Positions 34,596 through 43,499 of a DNA stretch of 64,000 bases are shown piece by piece; position 1 is the first letter of the stretch; each line of letters begins with the position of its first letter. A model generated the notes under the pieces. That model saw nothing but the letters and a program-made list of their open reading frames with translations, was not told where the DNA came from and did no database searches. Source of the DNA: Streptomyces canus (GTDB taxonomy: Bacteria > Actinomycetota > Actinomycetes > Streptomycetales > Streptomycetaceae); the NCBI RefSeq assembly GCF_030816965.1, contig NZ_JAUSYQ010000002.1, forward strand, positions 6,748,001-6,812,000, in the 5' to 3' direction. A program made the position numbers and the translations under genes.

Positions 34596-35331
34596 GCAGT
34601 CCGCCCGTCTCCGGGTCCCGCCCCGTCAGGCAGTACAGGCCGCCCGCCGGGTCCCTCATCACCGTCCAGCGCCTGCCTTCGGCGACGAACTCGGCGCCCA
34701 GGCGCTCGTGTTCGGCCCGGGTCGCCCCGATGTCCGCGCAGGCGAGGTCCAGATGGGCGGAGACGGGGCGTTCCTCGTCGAGGCGCTGGAGGAGGATGCG
34801 GACCGGGAGGCCGGCCGGCGGCTTGAGCACATGGAATTCGGGGAGCGAGCCGGAGAGGGACTCCCAGTCGGGCAACAGGGCGGCCCAGAAGGCGACCTCG
34901 GCGTCGTGGAGGGAGGGCGGGATGTCGAGGCAGACCTGGTCGAGGCGGGTGCCGCGGACGACAGGTGGGCGTACCGACTCACCGTGCTCCCACGGTCCTA
35001 CGCAGAACAGCTGCCCGGCGGGGGAGCGTAGTACTGCCCACCGCGCGTGCTCCGTGACCAATCCCGCCCCCAGGCGCAGCGCCGACGCCACGAACGTCGG
35101 TACGTCCGCCACGGCGAAGTCGAGATGAGCACCGGCCTTCCCCGCGACCACCCCTTGCACCTTCAGGCAGGCGTCTGCGCCTTCCGGCAACAGGGTCACG
35201 AACTCCTCCTGTTCGCCCCGCAGCTCGGACAGGTGTGTGTCCGTGACCGTTGACCAGAACTCGCAGGATCTGCTGAACAGTTCGAGGGGCCGGTCGATGA
35301 AGGCGTGAGTCCACAAGATCGGTTGGCTCAT
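34582..35331 (-). CDS. Two-domain VOC (glyoxalase/bleomycin-resistance fold) protein
   Basis: A 249-residue protein with two VOC modules. The first (about 1-125) ends in RWAVLRSPAGQLFCV and the second (about 127-240) in RRWTVMRDPAGGLYCLTGRDP. Such proteins bind metal or small ligands, and no specific reaction can be assigned. ATG 35331 is the family start. It is followed by another VOC gene upstream in the same direction, with a 15-base gap. Confidence 0.85.
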   Translation of the reverse strand: MSQPILWTHAFIDRPLELFSRSCEFWSTVTDTHLSELRGEQEEFVTLLPEGADACLKVQGVVAGKAGAHLDFAVADVPTFVASALRLGAGLVTEHARWAVLRSPAGQLFCVGPWEHGESVRPPVVRGTRLDQVCLDIPPSLHDAEVAFWAALLPDWESLSGSLPEFHVLKPPAGLPVRILLQRLDEERPVSAHLDLACADIGATRAEHERLGAEFVAEGRRWTVMRDPAGGLYCLTGRDPETGGLPSRR

Positions 35332-35346
35332 GCCGCCGATCGTAGG

Positions 35347-35757
35347 TCAGCTCACCTCCATGAACCGCAGCATGTTCCCCGCCGGATCCCGGAAAGCGCA
35401 GTCCCGCACTCCGTACGGCATGTCGGTGGGCTCCTGGATCACCTCCGCTCCCGACTCCCGCACCCGGGCGAACAACGCGTCGCAGTCGGACGTGGTGAAG
35501 TTGACCCCTCGCAGCAGCCCCTTGGCCAGCAACCGGGCCATGGCCTCCTTGTCCGCAGGGGAGGCGTCGGGATCGGCGGCGGGCGGCTCCAGGACGATGT
35601 CCACGTCCGGCTGGAGCGGCGAGCCGACCGTCACCCAGCGCATGCCCTCGTACCCGACGTCACCGCGCACCTCCATGCCCAGGACGTCCCGGTAGAACGC
35701 GATCGCCTTGTCGTGGTCGTCCACGGCGATGAAGCAGTTCTTGAGTCTGATGTCCAT
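35347..35757 (-). CDS. VOC family protein (glyoxalase-like)
   Basis: A 136-residue single VOC module. It begins MDIRLKNCFIAVDDHDKAIAFY, has the core VLGMEVRGDVGYEGMRWVTVG, and ends with YGVRDCAFRDPAGNMLRFMEV. Its stop lies 15 bases before the next VOC gene start, suggesting an operon with the AraC-type gene upstream. The substrate is unknown. Confidence 0.87.
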   Translation of the reverse strand: MDIRLKNCFIAVDDHDKAIAFYRDVLGMEVRGDVGYEGMRWVTVGSPLQPDVDIVLEPPAADPDASPADKEAMARLLAKGLLRGVNFTTSDCDALFARVRESGAEVIQEPTDMPYGVRDCAFRDPAGNMLRFMEVS

Positions 35758-35944
35758 GGCTTCACGTTAGGCCCCGCCGGCGGATCATGCCGACGTCGCG
35801 GGGTCTGGCACGCACCCCCCGGAGGGGCCCCAGCGGCGTTGCCGTCACTCTCGGCTGTGCTCGAGCGGGAGGGGCCCATGACCCCGCTCACCTGCACTGA
35901 TCAGACACCTCTGCTCGAAGTCGGCCTGATCCGCCGAACAGACC

Positions 35945-36343
35945 CTAGGCCCGTCGGGGCCGGGTGTGCCTGCGGACCAGGCACGGAGGGATCTTCGCGA
36001 TCTCCTCGTGGGAGCGGGCGCGGTACGCGCTCGGCGTCTCCCCCACCAGCTCCGTGAAGCGCGAGCTGAAGGAACCGAGGGACGTACACCCCACGGCCAT
36101 GCAGACCTCGGTGACGGACAGGTCCCCGCGCCGCAGCAGGGCCTTCGCGCGCTCGATGCGCCGGGTCATGAGATAGCCGTACGGCGTCTCCCCGAACTCG
36201 GCGCGGAAACTGCGCTGGAAGTGGCCCGGGGACATCAGCGCGGTGCGGGCGAGCGCGGTCACGTCGAGCGGCTCGGTGTACTCGCGGTCCATCCGGTCCC
36301 GCGCCTGTCGCAGCCGCACCAGGTCCTCGATGCTCACCATCAC
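35945..36343 (-). CDS. AraC-family regulator consisting of the HTH domain only
   Basis: A 132-residue protein carrying the double HTH of AraC regulators. HTH1 is near ALARTALMSPGHFQRSFRAEFG (about 30-50) and HTH2 near SVTEVCMAVGCTSLGSFSSRF (about 78-98). There is no ligand-binding domain. In actinobacteria such short regulators often precede a VOC gene, as here, with 187 bases between. It is probably a local activator. Confidence 0.85.
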   Translation of the reverse strand: MMVSIEDLVRLRQARDRMDREYTEPLDVTALARTALMSPGHFQRSFRAEFGETPYGYLMTRRIERAKALLRRGDLSVTEVCMAVGCTSLGSFSSRFTELVGETPSAYRARSHEEIAKIPPCLVRRHTRPRRA

Positions 36344-36396
36344 GCCAGCATCGCACGATGCTCACCAGCTGGGTGCGGGGACCTGGAACGGGCTTT

Positions 36397-36585
36397 GCCC
36401 CACCGCGGTGGCCTCGCCGGTGGTGGCGGGCGCGGCCGCCCCCATCGCCACCAGCCTCGCCTACAAGCCCACCGCCCGCGCCGCAAGGACTCGGTGACCA
36501 AGGGTTTCCCGCTCGGCCGGATCGCCTCCGCGTCCCTCGTCTCCCCCCACGGCACCAACGACGCCCAGAAGGCGATGGGTGTTGC
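36397..36585 (+). pseudogene. Remnant of a PiT-family phosphate transporter
   Basis: Two adjacent frames give pieces of a PiT permease. The first, around 36405-36480, is VASPVVAGAAAPIATSLAYK. The second, around 36489-36583, is SVTKGFPLGRIASASLVSP followed by HGTNDAQKAMGV, the PiT signature. At least one frameshift and the loss of most of the roughly 1.2-kb gene make it non-functional. It marks deletion or decay between the AraC gene and the fusion gene. Confidence 0.75.
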
Positions 36586-36723
36586 GAGAGCGGGCCGATG
36601 CCGGAGCACACCGGGAGCGATCGCGCCTGAGTACACGTACTCAGGCCGATAGCGGTGCTCGGCTCTGGCAGGGGCGACGCGGGTTTTCCATGATGCAACC
36701 CACCCGCGTCGAAAGAGGTGCTC

Positions 36724-38469
36724 ATGGTTTGTGACCTGCAGCTGCGCTCAGCCACTTCCGAGGATCTCGACTGGATCCACGAACTGCGTCACCGGGTCTA
36801 CGCACAGGAGTTGGGCCAGCACGCGCCGGATCCGGCCGGGCGGCTGCGCGACGGTCTCGAGGGTGACAACGTCTATCTCGTCGCGGCGCGCGGAACGACC
36901 CGCATCGGTTTCGTCAGCCTCACTCCGCCCTGGCTGGGGCGGTTCGGGCTGGACAAGTACCTGACCCGCGACGATCTGCCGGCGCTGGCCGACCACGACG
37001 TGTTCGAGGTGCGCATCCTCACCGTCGAGCCACGCTGGCGCACCAGCTCGGCGGCACCCCTGCTGATGTACGCGGCGTTGCGCTGGATCGCCTCCCGGGG
37101 CGGCCGTCGGGTGGTCGCGATGGGGCGTACGGAAGTGCTCGGCATGTACCGGGCCGTCGGTCTGCGCCCGGTCGGCCGTACCGTCCGCAGCGGGGCGGTG
37201 ACGTTCGAGGTGCTGACCGGCGGTGTGCCCGAGCTGACGAGGCGGGCGCGGGAGCGGTACGGCAGCGCCCTGGAGCGCTTGCGGTCCGTGGTGGACTGGC
37301 GGCTCGACATGCCGTTCGCGCCCCGGCCGGACGGCTGCGAGCACGGCGGTGCCTCGTTCACCGCGATCGGCACGGACTTCCGCACCCTGCACCGGCGGCA
37401 CGACATCGTCATGGCCGATGTGCTGGACGCCTGGTTCCCGCCGGCCCCCGGAGTGCGGGCGGTCCTCGTCGACGACCCGGACTGGGCCGCCCGCACCTCG
37501 CCGCCGTCCGGCGCGGAGGGCCTGTCGGCGGAGATCGCCGCGGCCCGGCGGCTGCCGCCGGACGCCCTGGCCGTGGGCGCCGGTTCGTCCGACCTGATCT
37601 TCCGGGCGTTCGGGCGTCGGCTGACCCCGCAGAGCCGGGTGCTGCTGACCGACCCGTGCTACGGCGAGTACGCCCACGTCACGGAGCGGGTGGTCGGATG
37701 CCGGGTGGACCGGTTCCCGCTGCGCCGTGAGGACGGCTGGCGGATCGATCCGGACCGGCTGTCCGCGGCCGTCCACTCCGGCCGCTACGACCTCGTGGTG
37801 GTGGTCAACCCGAACAACCCGACCGGGCGGCACGCGCCGGCGTCCGGGCTGCGCGCACTGATCGCGGACGCGCCGGACCGTACGCACTGGTGGATCGACG
37901 AGGCGTACCTGGGCTACGTCGGCCTGGACGAGTCACTCGCCGGCCTCGCCGCGACGGACCCGCGGGTGACCGTCTGCACCTCGCTGTCGAAGATGTACGC
38001 GCTGTCCGGCATGCGGGCCGCGTACGTGGTGGCCGAACCGGCCACGGCGGGGGAACTGCGCCGATGGACTCCGCCCTGGCCGGTCAGTCTGCCGGCACAG
38101 CTGGCCGCCGTGGCGGCGCTGCGCGACCCGGAGTACTACCTCGACCGCTGGCACGCCACGCACACCCTGCGCCGGCGGCTTGCGGCGGATCTGGCCGGGT
38201 CGGCGCAGGACGTGACGGTCGAGGAGTCCGTGGCGAACTTCCTCTCGGTCACTCTGCCGCAGGGTGGACCGAGTGCCGCGCAACTGGTGACCGAGTGCCG
38301 TCGCCACGGTGTGTATCTGCGCGACCTGTCGCCGTTGTCGCCGCGGTACGAGGGGCGCACCGTGCGCGTCGCGGTCCGGGACACCGCAGAGAACGCGCGC
38401 ATCGTGGCGGCGTTCCGGGCCGCCCTGGACGTGCTGCGACCCGCTGTCGCCACGAGTCCCGGTCGATGA
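36724..38469 (+). CDS. Fusion of N-acyl/acetyltransferase domain and PLP aminotransferase domain
   Basis: A 581-residue two-domain protein. Residues 1-165 form a GNAT-like acyltransferase (LRHRVYAQELG at the start, EVRILTVEPRWRTSSAAPLL near 95, GMYRAVGLRPVGR near 142), resembling N-acyl amino acid synthases. Residues about 210-570 are a class I/II aminotransferase of the histidinol-phosphate type, with VGAGSSDLIF, VVNPNNPTGRH, WIDEAYLGYVG and the PLP lysine in TSLSKMYALSGMRAAY. ATG 36724 follows GAAAGAGG. The stop overlaps the CdsA-like gene (ATGA), indicating joint function. The substrate is unknown. Confidence 0.88.
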   Translation: MVCDLQLRSATSEDLDWIHELRHRVYAQELGQHAPDPAGRLRDGLEGDNVYLVAARGTTRIGFVSLTPPWLGRFGLDKYLTRDDLPALADHDVFEVRILTVEPRWRTSSAAPLLMYAALRWIASRGGRRVVAMGRTEVLGMYRAVGLRPVGRTVRSGAVTFEVLTGGVPELTRRARERYGSALERLRSVVDWRLDMPFAPRPDGCEHGGASFTAIGTDFRTLHRRHDIVMADVLDAWFPPAPGVRAVLVDDPDWAARTSPPSGAEGLSAEIAAARRLPPDALAVGAGSSDLIFRAFGRRLTPQSRVLLTDPCYGEYAHVTERVVGCRVDRFPLRREDGWRIDPDRLSAAVHSGRYDLVVVVNPNNPTGRHAPASGLRALIADAPDRTHWWIDEAYLGYVGLDESLAGLAATDPRVTVCTSLSKMYALSGMRAAYVVAEPATAGELRRWTPPWPVSLPAQLAAVAALRDPEYYLDRWHATHTLRRRLAADLAGSAQDVTVEESVANFLSVTLPQGGPSAAQLVTECRRHGVYLRDLSPLSPRYEGRTVRVAVRDTAENARIVAAFRAALDVLRPAVATSPGR

Positions 38470-39269
38470 TCACCGTCGCCTCTCTGGCGCCCTGTCTCGG
38501 TGGGGCGCTGGCCCTGGGCGGTGTCGCGGTGGCGGCCTCCGGGCGCCGCGAGCTGATGGTCCGGTGGTGCGCATGGGCGGTCGGGGTGCCGCTGGTCACC
38601 GGGGCGTTCTGGTGGGGCGAGCCGGGTGCCGCGGCCGTCGCCGTCGTGGTCGGGGTGATCGCGGTGCTGGAGTTCGGCGGGCTGATGCAGCTGGGCCCGG
38701 TCGACCGTGCGGTGCTGGCCGCGGCGGTGGCGGGTGTGGTGCTGACCGCCTGGCTGGCGCCCGGAGAGGTGCTTCGGGCGCTGGCGGTCGGGGCGCTCAT
38801 GGTGGCCGCGGTGCCGTTGGTGACCGGCGACGCCGACCATGGTCTGCGGCGGCTCGGCGCCGGGCTGCTCGGGCTGGCCTGGCTGAGTGTGCTGGCCGCG
38901 ATGGTGCCACTCGGGGCGAGCGCGCTGGCGTTGTTCGTGGCGGTCTCGGTCGCCGACATCACGGCGTACTTCGCCGGACGACGGCTGGGCGGGCCACGGT
39001 TGTCGCCGCTGTCACCGGCCAAGCGGTGGAGCGGGACCCTGGCCGGGGCCGCGGCCGGGCTCGGCGCTCTGGCCGTGCTGTCCGCGCTGAGCTTGCCGAT
39101 GGCGGTCGCGGTGGTGGTCGGCGGACCGGCCGGGGACCTGCTCGAATCCATGGTCAAGAGGGGTGCGCAGGTCAAGGACGCCGGCCACTGGCTCCCCGGC
39201 TCCGGCGGCCTGCTGGACCGGATCGACTCCCTGCTCGTCGCACTGGCCGTGTTGCTCGTCCTGAGCTGA
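38466..39269 (+). CDS. CdsA-like phosphatidate cytidylyltransferase homologue
   Basis: A 267-residue membrane protein with about eight helices. The C-terminal half carries CdsA features, DITAYFAGRRLGG, LSPAKRWSG and the signature ESMVKRGAQVKDAG followed by LPGSGGLLDRIDSL. CdsA enzymes make CDP-diacylglycerol from CTP and phosphatidate. The usual His of the PGHGG element is Ser here. The start overlaps the aminotransferase fusion stop, so it may activate a lipid for an unusual headgroup or be a second, specialised CdsA. Confidence 0.85.
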   Translation: MITVASLAPCLGGALALGGVAVAASGRRELMVRWCAWAVGVPLVTGAFWWGEPGAAAVAVVVGVIAVLEFGGLMQLGPVDRAVLAAAVAGVVLTAWLAPGEVLRALAVGALMVAAVPLVTGDADHGLRRLGAGLLGLAWLSVLAAMVPLGASALALFVAVSVADITAYFAGRRLGGPRLSPLSPAKRWSGTLAGAAAGLGALAVLSALSLPMAVAVVVGGPAGDLLESMVKRGAQVKDAGHWLPGSGGLLDRIDSLLVALAVLLVLS

Positions 39270-39274
39270 CGCCT

Positions 39275-39324
39275 CGCGTGGAAGGGGCTCGGCCGGTATC
39301 ACCCGGCCGAGCCCCTTCCACGCG
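39275..39324. terminator. Strong bidirectional terminator between the cdsA-like gene and sodN
   Basis: Two perfectly complementary 22-base arms (39275-39296 and 39303-39324) flank the loop TATCAC, between convergent genes. Confidence 0.92.
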
Positions 39325-39340
39325 TTCACCGACCCTGGGG

Positions 39341-39736
39341 TCAGGCCTTCTTGGTCTCCCAGAAGATCTTGTCGATCTGGGCGATGTAGTCCAGAGCCTT
39401 CTGACCGGTGGCCGGGTCGGTCGAACCCTTGGCGGCCGAGAGGGCCTTGAGGGTGTCGTTGACCAGCTGGTGCAGCTCCGGGTACTTCTCGAAGTGCGGG
39501 GGCTTGAAGTAGTCGCTCCAGAGCACGGAAACGTGGTGCTTCGCGAGCTCGGCGCGCTGCTCCTTGATGACCGTGGCACGCGCCTGGAAGTGCGGGTCGT
39601 CGTTGGCGGCCATCTTCTCCTGCACGGCCTTCACCGACTCCGCCTCGATGCGGGCCTGGGCCGGGTCGTACACACCGCAGGGCAGGTCGCAGTGTGCGCT
39701 GACCTTGACCTTGGGGGCAAACAGGCGGGAAAGCAT
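39341..39736 (-). CDS. sodN: Nickel-containing superoxide dismutase
   Basis: A 131-residue precursor. A 14-residue leader (MLSRLFAPKVKVSA) is removed to expose the Ni hook HCDLPCG at residues 15-21, where His1, Cys2 and Cys6 of the mature 117-residue enzyme bind nickel. It disproportionates superoxide in the cytoplasm. The maturation peptidase gene sodX is divergent, 145 bases away. In Streptomyces sodN is induced by nickel through Nur; I did not find a convincing TTGCAA-N5-TTGCAA box here. Confidence 0.97.
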   Translation of the reverse strand: MLSRLFAPKVKVSAHCDLPCGVYDPAQARIEAESVKAVQEKMAANDDPHFQARATVIKEQRAELAKHHVSVLWSDYFKPPHFEKYPELHQLVNDTLKALSAAKGSTDPATGQKALDYIAQIDKIFWETKKA

Positions 39737-39881
39737 GGAGCATTCCTTCCTCGTGATCGTCTTCTCAGGTGCGACATTACTCCTTGGGAGAGGCGAAATC
39801 GCGGGTGCCCCCATGGGCTTAGGACAAAAGTCCGGGGTCAAACTGAGACTGGTGGATGAACGTACCGGGGAGGTGCCGGGG

Positions 39882-40319
39882 ATGCCGGAGCTGTCGCAGG
39901 AGACCGAGCGGGAGAGGTCGTTGCTGCCCTTCGTGGGAGTGGCCGAGGTGACCGGGCCGTCGATGGTGCCCACGCTCCAGCACGGTGACCAGCTCGTCGT
40001 GCACTGGGGGGCCAGGATCGGTCCCGGTGACATCGTGGTCCTGCGGCACCCGTTCCAGCAGGACCTGCTCGTCGTCAAGCGGGCCGTGGAGCGGCGCGAG
40101 GGCGGATGGTGGGTGCTCGGGGACAACGCGTTCGCGGGCGGCGACAGCACGGACTACGGCGTCGTCCCGGAGGAACTCGTGCTGGGGAAGGCCCGTCTTC
40201 GTTACCGGCCGCTCAAGCCGGGTCAGCGCTCGCCGCTGGCCGCCGTGCGCTGGGCGCTGTCCGCCGTGCGGCCCGTGCTTCCTGACCGGTCGGCCTCCAG
40301 GCGTTTGCGGGCCCGGTAG
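39882..40319 (+). CDS. sodX: NiSOD maturation protease (S26 signal-peptidase-like)
   Basis: A 145-residue S26-family peptidase without a membrane anchor. The catalytic serine is in GPSMVPTL (Ser27), the lysine in LLVVKRAV (Lys66), and box E reads LGDNAFAGGDSTDYG. It is expected to cut the 14-residue leader of SodN. ATG 39882 follows GGGGAGG and gives the family N-terminus MPELSQE; the longer frame from 39564 has no support. It is next to sodN in nearly all genomes. Its last 97 bases overlap the convergent CGNR gene. Confidence 0.93.
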   Translation: MPELSQETERERSLLPFVGVAEVTGPSMVPTLQHGDQLVVHWGARIGPGDIVVLRHPFQQDLLVVKRAVERREGGWWVLGDNAFAGGDSTDYGVVPEELVLGKARLRYRPLKPGQRSPLAAVRWALSAVRPVLPDRSASRRLRAR

Positions 40320-40852
40320 GCGGCCACGTTGGCGCGGGTGGCGCAGCGGTCGGAGCAGTAGCGCCGGGAGCGGTTGGTCGAGGTGTCGAGGTAGGCGTTG
40401 CGGCAGGGGGCCGCCTCGCACAGGCCCAGCCGGTCCACGCCGTACTCGGTGAGGTGGAACGCCAGACCCATCGCCGCGATCGCCGCGTACCCGGCGGTGG
40501 CGTTGGACGGGTGGTCCGCCAGGTGCATGTGCCACAGCGGGCGGCCGTCGTCGTCGCGGAAGTCGTGCCCGGAGATCTGCGGGCTCACCGGGAACTCCAG
40601 CAGGAGCGAGTTCAGCAGGTCCACCGCGAGCGTCTCGTCGCCGTTGTCCGCCGCCTCGAAGACCGACCGCAGCCGGGCCCGGACCGCACGGAACCGGGTG
40701 ACGTCGGCGTCGGTGGCGCGGCGGGCGCCCGTGCCGTAGCCGCCGAACAGATCGCGGACGGCCTCCACCGAGGTCAGTGTGTCCTTGCCGCGGGCCGGGT
40801 CCTCGCTGTTGACCAGACGTACGGCATAGTCCGAGTAATAGGCCAGTTCCAC
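40223..40852 (-). CDS. CGNR zinc-finger (ABATE) domain transcriptional regulator
   Basis: A 209-residue protein. An ABATE domain covers about residues 1-150, and a C-terminal CGNR zinc finger reads GLCEAAPCRNAYLDTSTNRSRRYCSDRC, followed by the basic helix ATRANVAAYRARKRL. Members are putative stress regulators. ATG 40852 (MELAYYSDYAVRLVN) is the family start. Its 3' end overlaps sodX on the other strand. Confidence 0.9.
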   Translation of the reverse strand: MELAYYSDYAVRLVNSEDPARGKDTLTSVEAVRDLFGGYGTGARRATDADVTRFRAVRARLRSVFEAADNGDETLAVDLLNSLLLEFPVSPQISGHDFRDDDGRPLWHMHLADHPSNATAGYAAIAAMGLAFHLTEYGVDRLGLCEAAPCRNAYLDTSTNRSRRYCSDRCATRANVAAYRARKRLEADRSGSTGRTADSAQRTAASGER

Positions 40853-40951
40853 TTGTAGTCCTTACGGAGGCGTTCTATCGTCGTGGCACGGTCGGGTAAC
40901 AGCTGATCGTGCTTCCAGGGTATTACGGCAGTGAGCGAACAGGGGGCTCCC

Positions 40952-41710
40952 ATGACGACGGGTGTCGGCACCGACTGGCAGGCCTGGCAGGAGAGCTGGG
41001 ACCGGCAGCAGGAGTGGTACATGCCGGACCGCGAGGAGCGGTTCCGGGTGATGCTCGACATGGTCGAGGCCCTCGTCGGGCCCCGGCCGCGCGTGCTCGA
41101 CCTCGCGTGCGGCACGGGAAGCATCACGGCCAGGCTGCTCGCCCGGTTCCCTGAGGCCACCAGCACCGGCGTGGACCTCGACCCGGCGCTCCTCACCATC
41201 GCCGAGGGCACGTTCGCGGACGACGAGCGGGTCACCCTCGTGACGGCCGACCTCAAGGACCCCGACTGGCCCGCGAAGCTGCCGTACGACGCGTACGACG
41301 CCGTGCTGACCGCCACGGCCCTGCACTGGCTGCACAGCGAACCCCTCGCGGCCCTCTACGGCCGGATCGCGGAACTCGTCCGCGACGGCGGTGTCTTCAT
41401 GAACGCGGACCACATGATCGACGAGGCCACGCCCCGCATCAACGCGGCAGAACGCGCGCAGCGTCACGCGCACATGGATCAGGCCAAGCGGGAGGGCGCC
41501 CTCGACTGGGCCGCATGGTGGCAGGTCGCCGCCGAGGACCCCGTCCTCGCCGGGCCGACAGCGCGCCGCTTCGAGATCTACGGCGAGCACGCCGACGGGG
41601 ACATGCCGTCCGCGGCGTGGCACGCACGCGTGCTGCGCGAGAAGGGCTTCGGGGAGGCCCGGCCGGTGTGGTGCTCCCCTTCGGACACGTTGCTGCTCGC
41701 GCTCAAGTAG
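40952..41710 (+). CDS. Class I SAM-dependent methyltransferase
   Basis: A 252-residue methyltransferase with motif I VLDLACGTGSITARLL near residue 43, the acidic motif GVDLDPALL and the post-motif VLTATALHWL near 115. The substrate is unknown. ATG 40952 follows AGGGGG; GTG 40931 in frame is possible but has a weaker site. It is followed by a perfect terminator shared with the convergent ABC operon. Confidence 0.88.
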   Translation: MTTGVGTDWQAWQESWDRQQEWYMPDREERFRVMLDMVEALVGPRPRVLDLACGTGSITARLLARFPEATSTGVDLDPALLTIAEGTFADDERVTLVTADLKDPDWPAKLPYDAYDAVLTATALHWLHSEPLAALYGRIAELVRDGGVFMNADHMIDEATPRINAAERAQRHAHMDQAKREGALDWAAWWQVAAEDPVLAGPTARRFEIYGEHADGDMPSAAWHARVLREKGFGEARPVWCSPSDTLLLALK

Positions 41711-41719
41711 GCGCCCATG

Positions 41720-41758
41720 CGAAGGGGGCGGTACGGGATTCCCGTACCGCCCCCTTCG
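41720..41758. terminator. Bidirectional terminator, methyltransferase / ABC transporter
   Basis: Perfect 18-base arms (CGAAGGGGGCGGTACGGG and its complement) flank the loop ATT, between the two convergent stop codons. Confidence 0.93.
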
Positions 41759-41769
41759 TCGTCGTACCG

Positions 41770-42531
41770 CTAGAGCACCTTCGACAGGAACGCCTGCGTC
41801 CGCTCGTGCTGAGGGTTCCCCAGGACCTCGCGGGGGTCACCGGACTCCACCACCACGCCGCCGTCCATGAAGACCAGGCTGTCGCCGACCTCGCGGGCGA
41901 AGCCCATCTCGTGGGTGACGACGATCATCGTCATACCGGACTCGGCGAGGTCGCGCATGACGTCGAGGACGTCACCGACCAGCTCCGGGTCGAGAGCCGA
42001 TGTCGGCTCGTCGAAGAGCATCAGCTTCGGGTCCATCGCCAGGGCCCGGGCGATCGCCACCCGCTGCTGCTGGCCGCCGGAGAGCTGGGCGGGGTAGCTG
42101 CCCGCCTTGTCGGCCAGGCCCACCTTCTCCAGGAGTTCCCGCGCCCGCTCCCGGGCCTGGGTCCGGCCCGCGCCCTTGACCTGGACGGGTGCCTCCATGA
42201 CGTTCTCGACGGCCGTCATGTGCGGGAACAGGTTGAACCGCTGGAACACCATGCCGATGTCCCGGCGCTGCAGCGCGACCTCGCTGTCCTTGAGCTCGTA
42301 CAGCTTGTCGCCCTTCTCGCGGTAGCCGACCAGCTCGCCGTCGACGTACAGCCGGCCGGCGTTGATCTTCTCCAGGTGGTTGATGCACCGCAGGAAGGTC
42401 GACTTGCCCGACCCCGAGGGGCCGATGAGACAGAAGACCTCGCCCTGGCGGACCTCCAGGTCGATGCCCTTGAGGACCTCCACCAGGCCGTACGACTTGT
42501 GGACGCTCTCGGCCCTGACCATGGCCGTCAT
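41770..42531 (-). CDS. Polar amino acid ABC transporter ATPase (GlnQ type)
   Basis: A 253-residue ATPase powering amino acid import. It has Walker [10 protein letters not shown] near residue 38, signature LSGGQQQR near 145, and Walker [14 protein letters not shown] near 165, followed by the switch histidine in VVTHEMGFA. The start at ATG 42531 overlaps the permease stop (ATGA), fixing it. It is the last gene of the binding protein-permease-ATPase operon. Confidence 0.94.
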   Translation of the reverse strand: MTAMVRAESVHKSYGLVEVLKGIDLEVRQGEVFCLIGPSGSGKSTFLRCINHLEKINAGRLYVDGELVGYREKGDKLYELKDSEVALQRRDIGMVFQRFNLFPHMTAVENVMEAPVQVKGAGRTQARERARELLEKVGLADKAGSYPAQLSGGQQQRVAIARALAMDPKLMLFDEPTSALDPELVGDVLDVMRDLAESGMTMIVVTHEMGFAREVGDSLVFMDGGVVVESGDPREVLGNPQHERTQAFLSKVL

Positions 42532-43469
42532 GCCGCACCCCCTTCGCGCCGGAGCGACATCAGGTTCGCCCTGATCTTCTGGAACGGCGTCGGCGGCAGG
42601 CTCCGGGACGAACCGCGGGCGAAACGGCGCTCCAGGTAGTACTGGAAGACGCTGAACACGCTGGTCATGACCAGGTACCAGATGGACGCCACGAACAGCA
42701 TCTCCATGACGGCGTACGACGTCGAGCCGATCGTCGAGGTGGCCCGCAGGAGTTCGTTGTACGTCACCGCGTACACCAGCGACGAGGTCTTCAGCATGTT
42801 GATGAACTCGTTGCCCGTCGGCGGCACGATCACCCGCATCGCCTGCGGAATCACGATCCGGCGCAGCGTCTTGCCGTGGCTCATGCCGAGCGCGTGCGCG
42901 GCCTCCGTCTGGCCCTCGTCGACGGCCATCAGACCGGCGCGGCAGATCTCCGCCATGTACGCGGCCTCGTTCAGGCCGAGGCCCAGCAGGGCGCACATGA
43001 ACGGGGTCATCACGTCCGTCATCTCGTCCTTGTAGATCGGACCGAGATTCAGCATCGGGAAGATCAGCGCCAGGTTGAACCACAGCAACAGCTGGACGTA
43101 GACCGGAGTTCCGCGGAAGAACCAGATGTAGGCCCAGGCCACCCAGCTCGTCACCGGGTTCTTGGAGAGCCGCATCACGGCCAGCACGACGCCGAGGACC
43201 ACACCCACGATCATCGCGAGGACGCTGATCAGCAGGGTGCGGCCGGCGCCCGCGAGGACCGTGGAGTCGAACAGCTTGTCGCCGACCGCGCTCCACTGGA
43301 TCTTCTCGGCGGTGGCGAACGCGTTGACCAGCAGGGCCACCAGCGCCAGCACGATGACCGCGCTGACGTAGCGGCCGTAGTGGCGGACCGGGATGGCCTT
43401 GATGGCCTCCGGTGCGAGGGAGGCCCGCGGCGGTGTGTCCGCCGGCCCCTTGTCGATCTTGTCAGTCAC
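42528..43469 (-). CDS. Polar amino acid ABC transporter permease (HisM/GlnP type)
   Basis: A 313-residue membrane protein. A cytoplasmic N-terminus of about 35 residues and an extra helix precede the five-helix BPD domain. The conserved [22 protein letters not shown] loop near residue 190 contacts the ATPase. It lies between the binding protein gene (30 bases upstream) and the ATPase gene (four-base overlap). Confidence 0.93.
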   Translation of the reverse strand: MTDKIDKGPADTPPRASLAPEAIKAIPVRHYGRYVSAVIVLALVALLVNAFATAEKIQWSAVGDKLFDSTVLAGAGRTLLISVLAMIVGVVLGVVLAVMRLSKNPVTSWVAWAYIWFFRGTPVYVQLLLWFNLALIFPMLNLGPIYKDEMTDVMTPFMCALLGLGLNEAAYMAEICRAGLMAVDEGQTEAAHALGMSHGKTLRRIVIPQAMRVIVPPTGNEFINMLKTSSLVYAVTYNELLRATSTIGSTSYAVMEMLFVASIWYLVMTSVFSVFQYYLERRFARGSSRSLPPTPFQKIRANLMSLRREGGAA

Positions 43470-43499
43470 CGTGACTGCCCTTCAGTGGTACCGGGTCCG

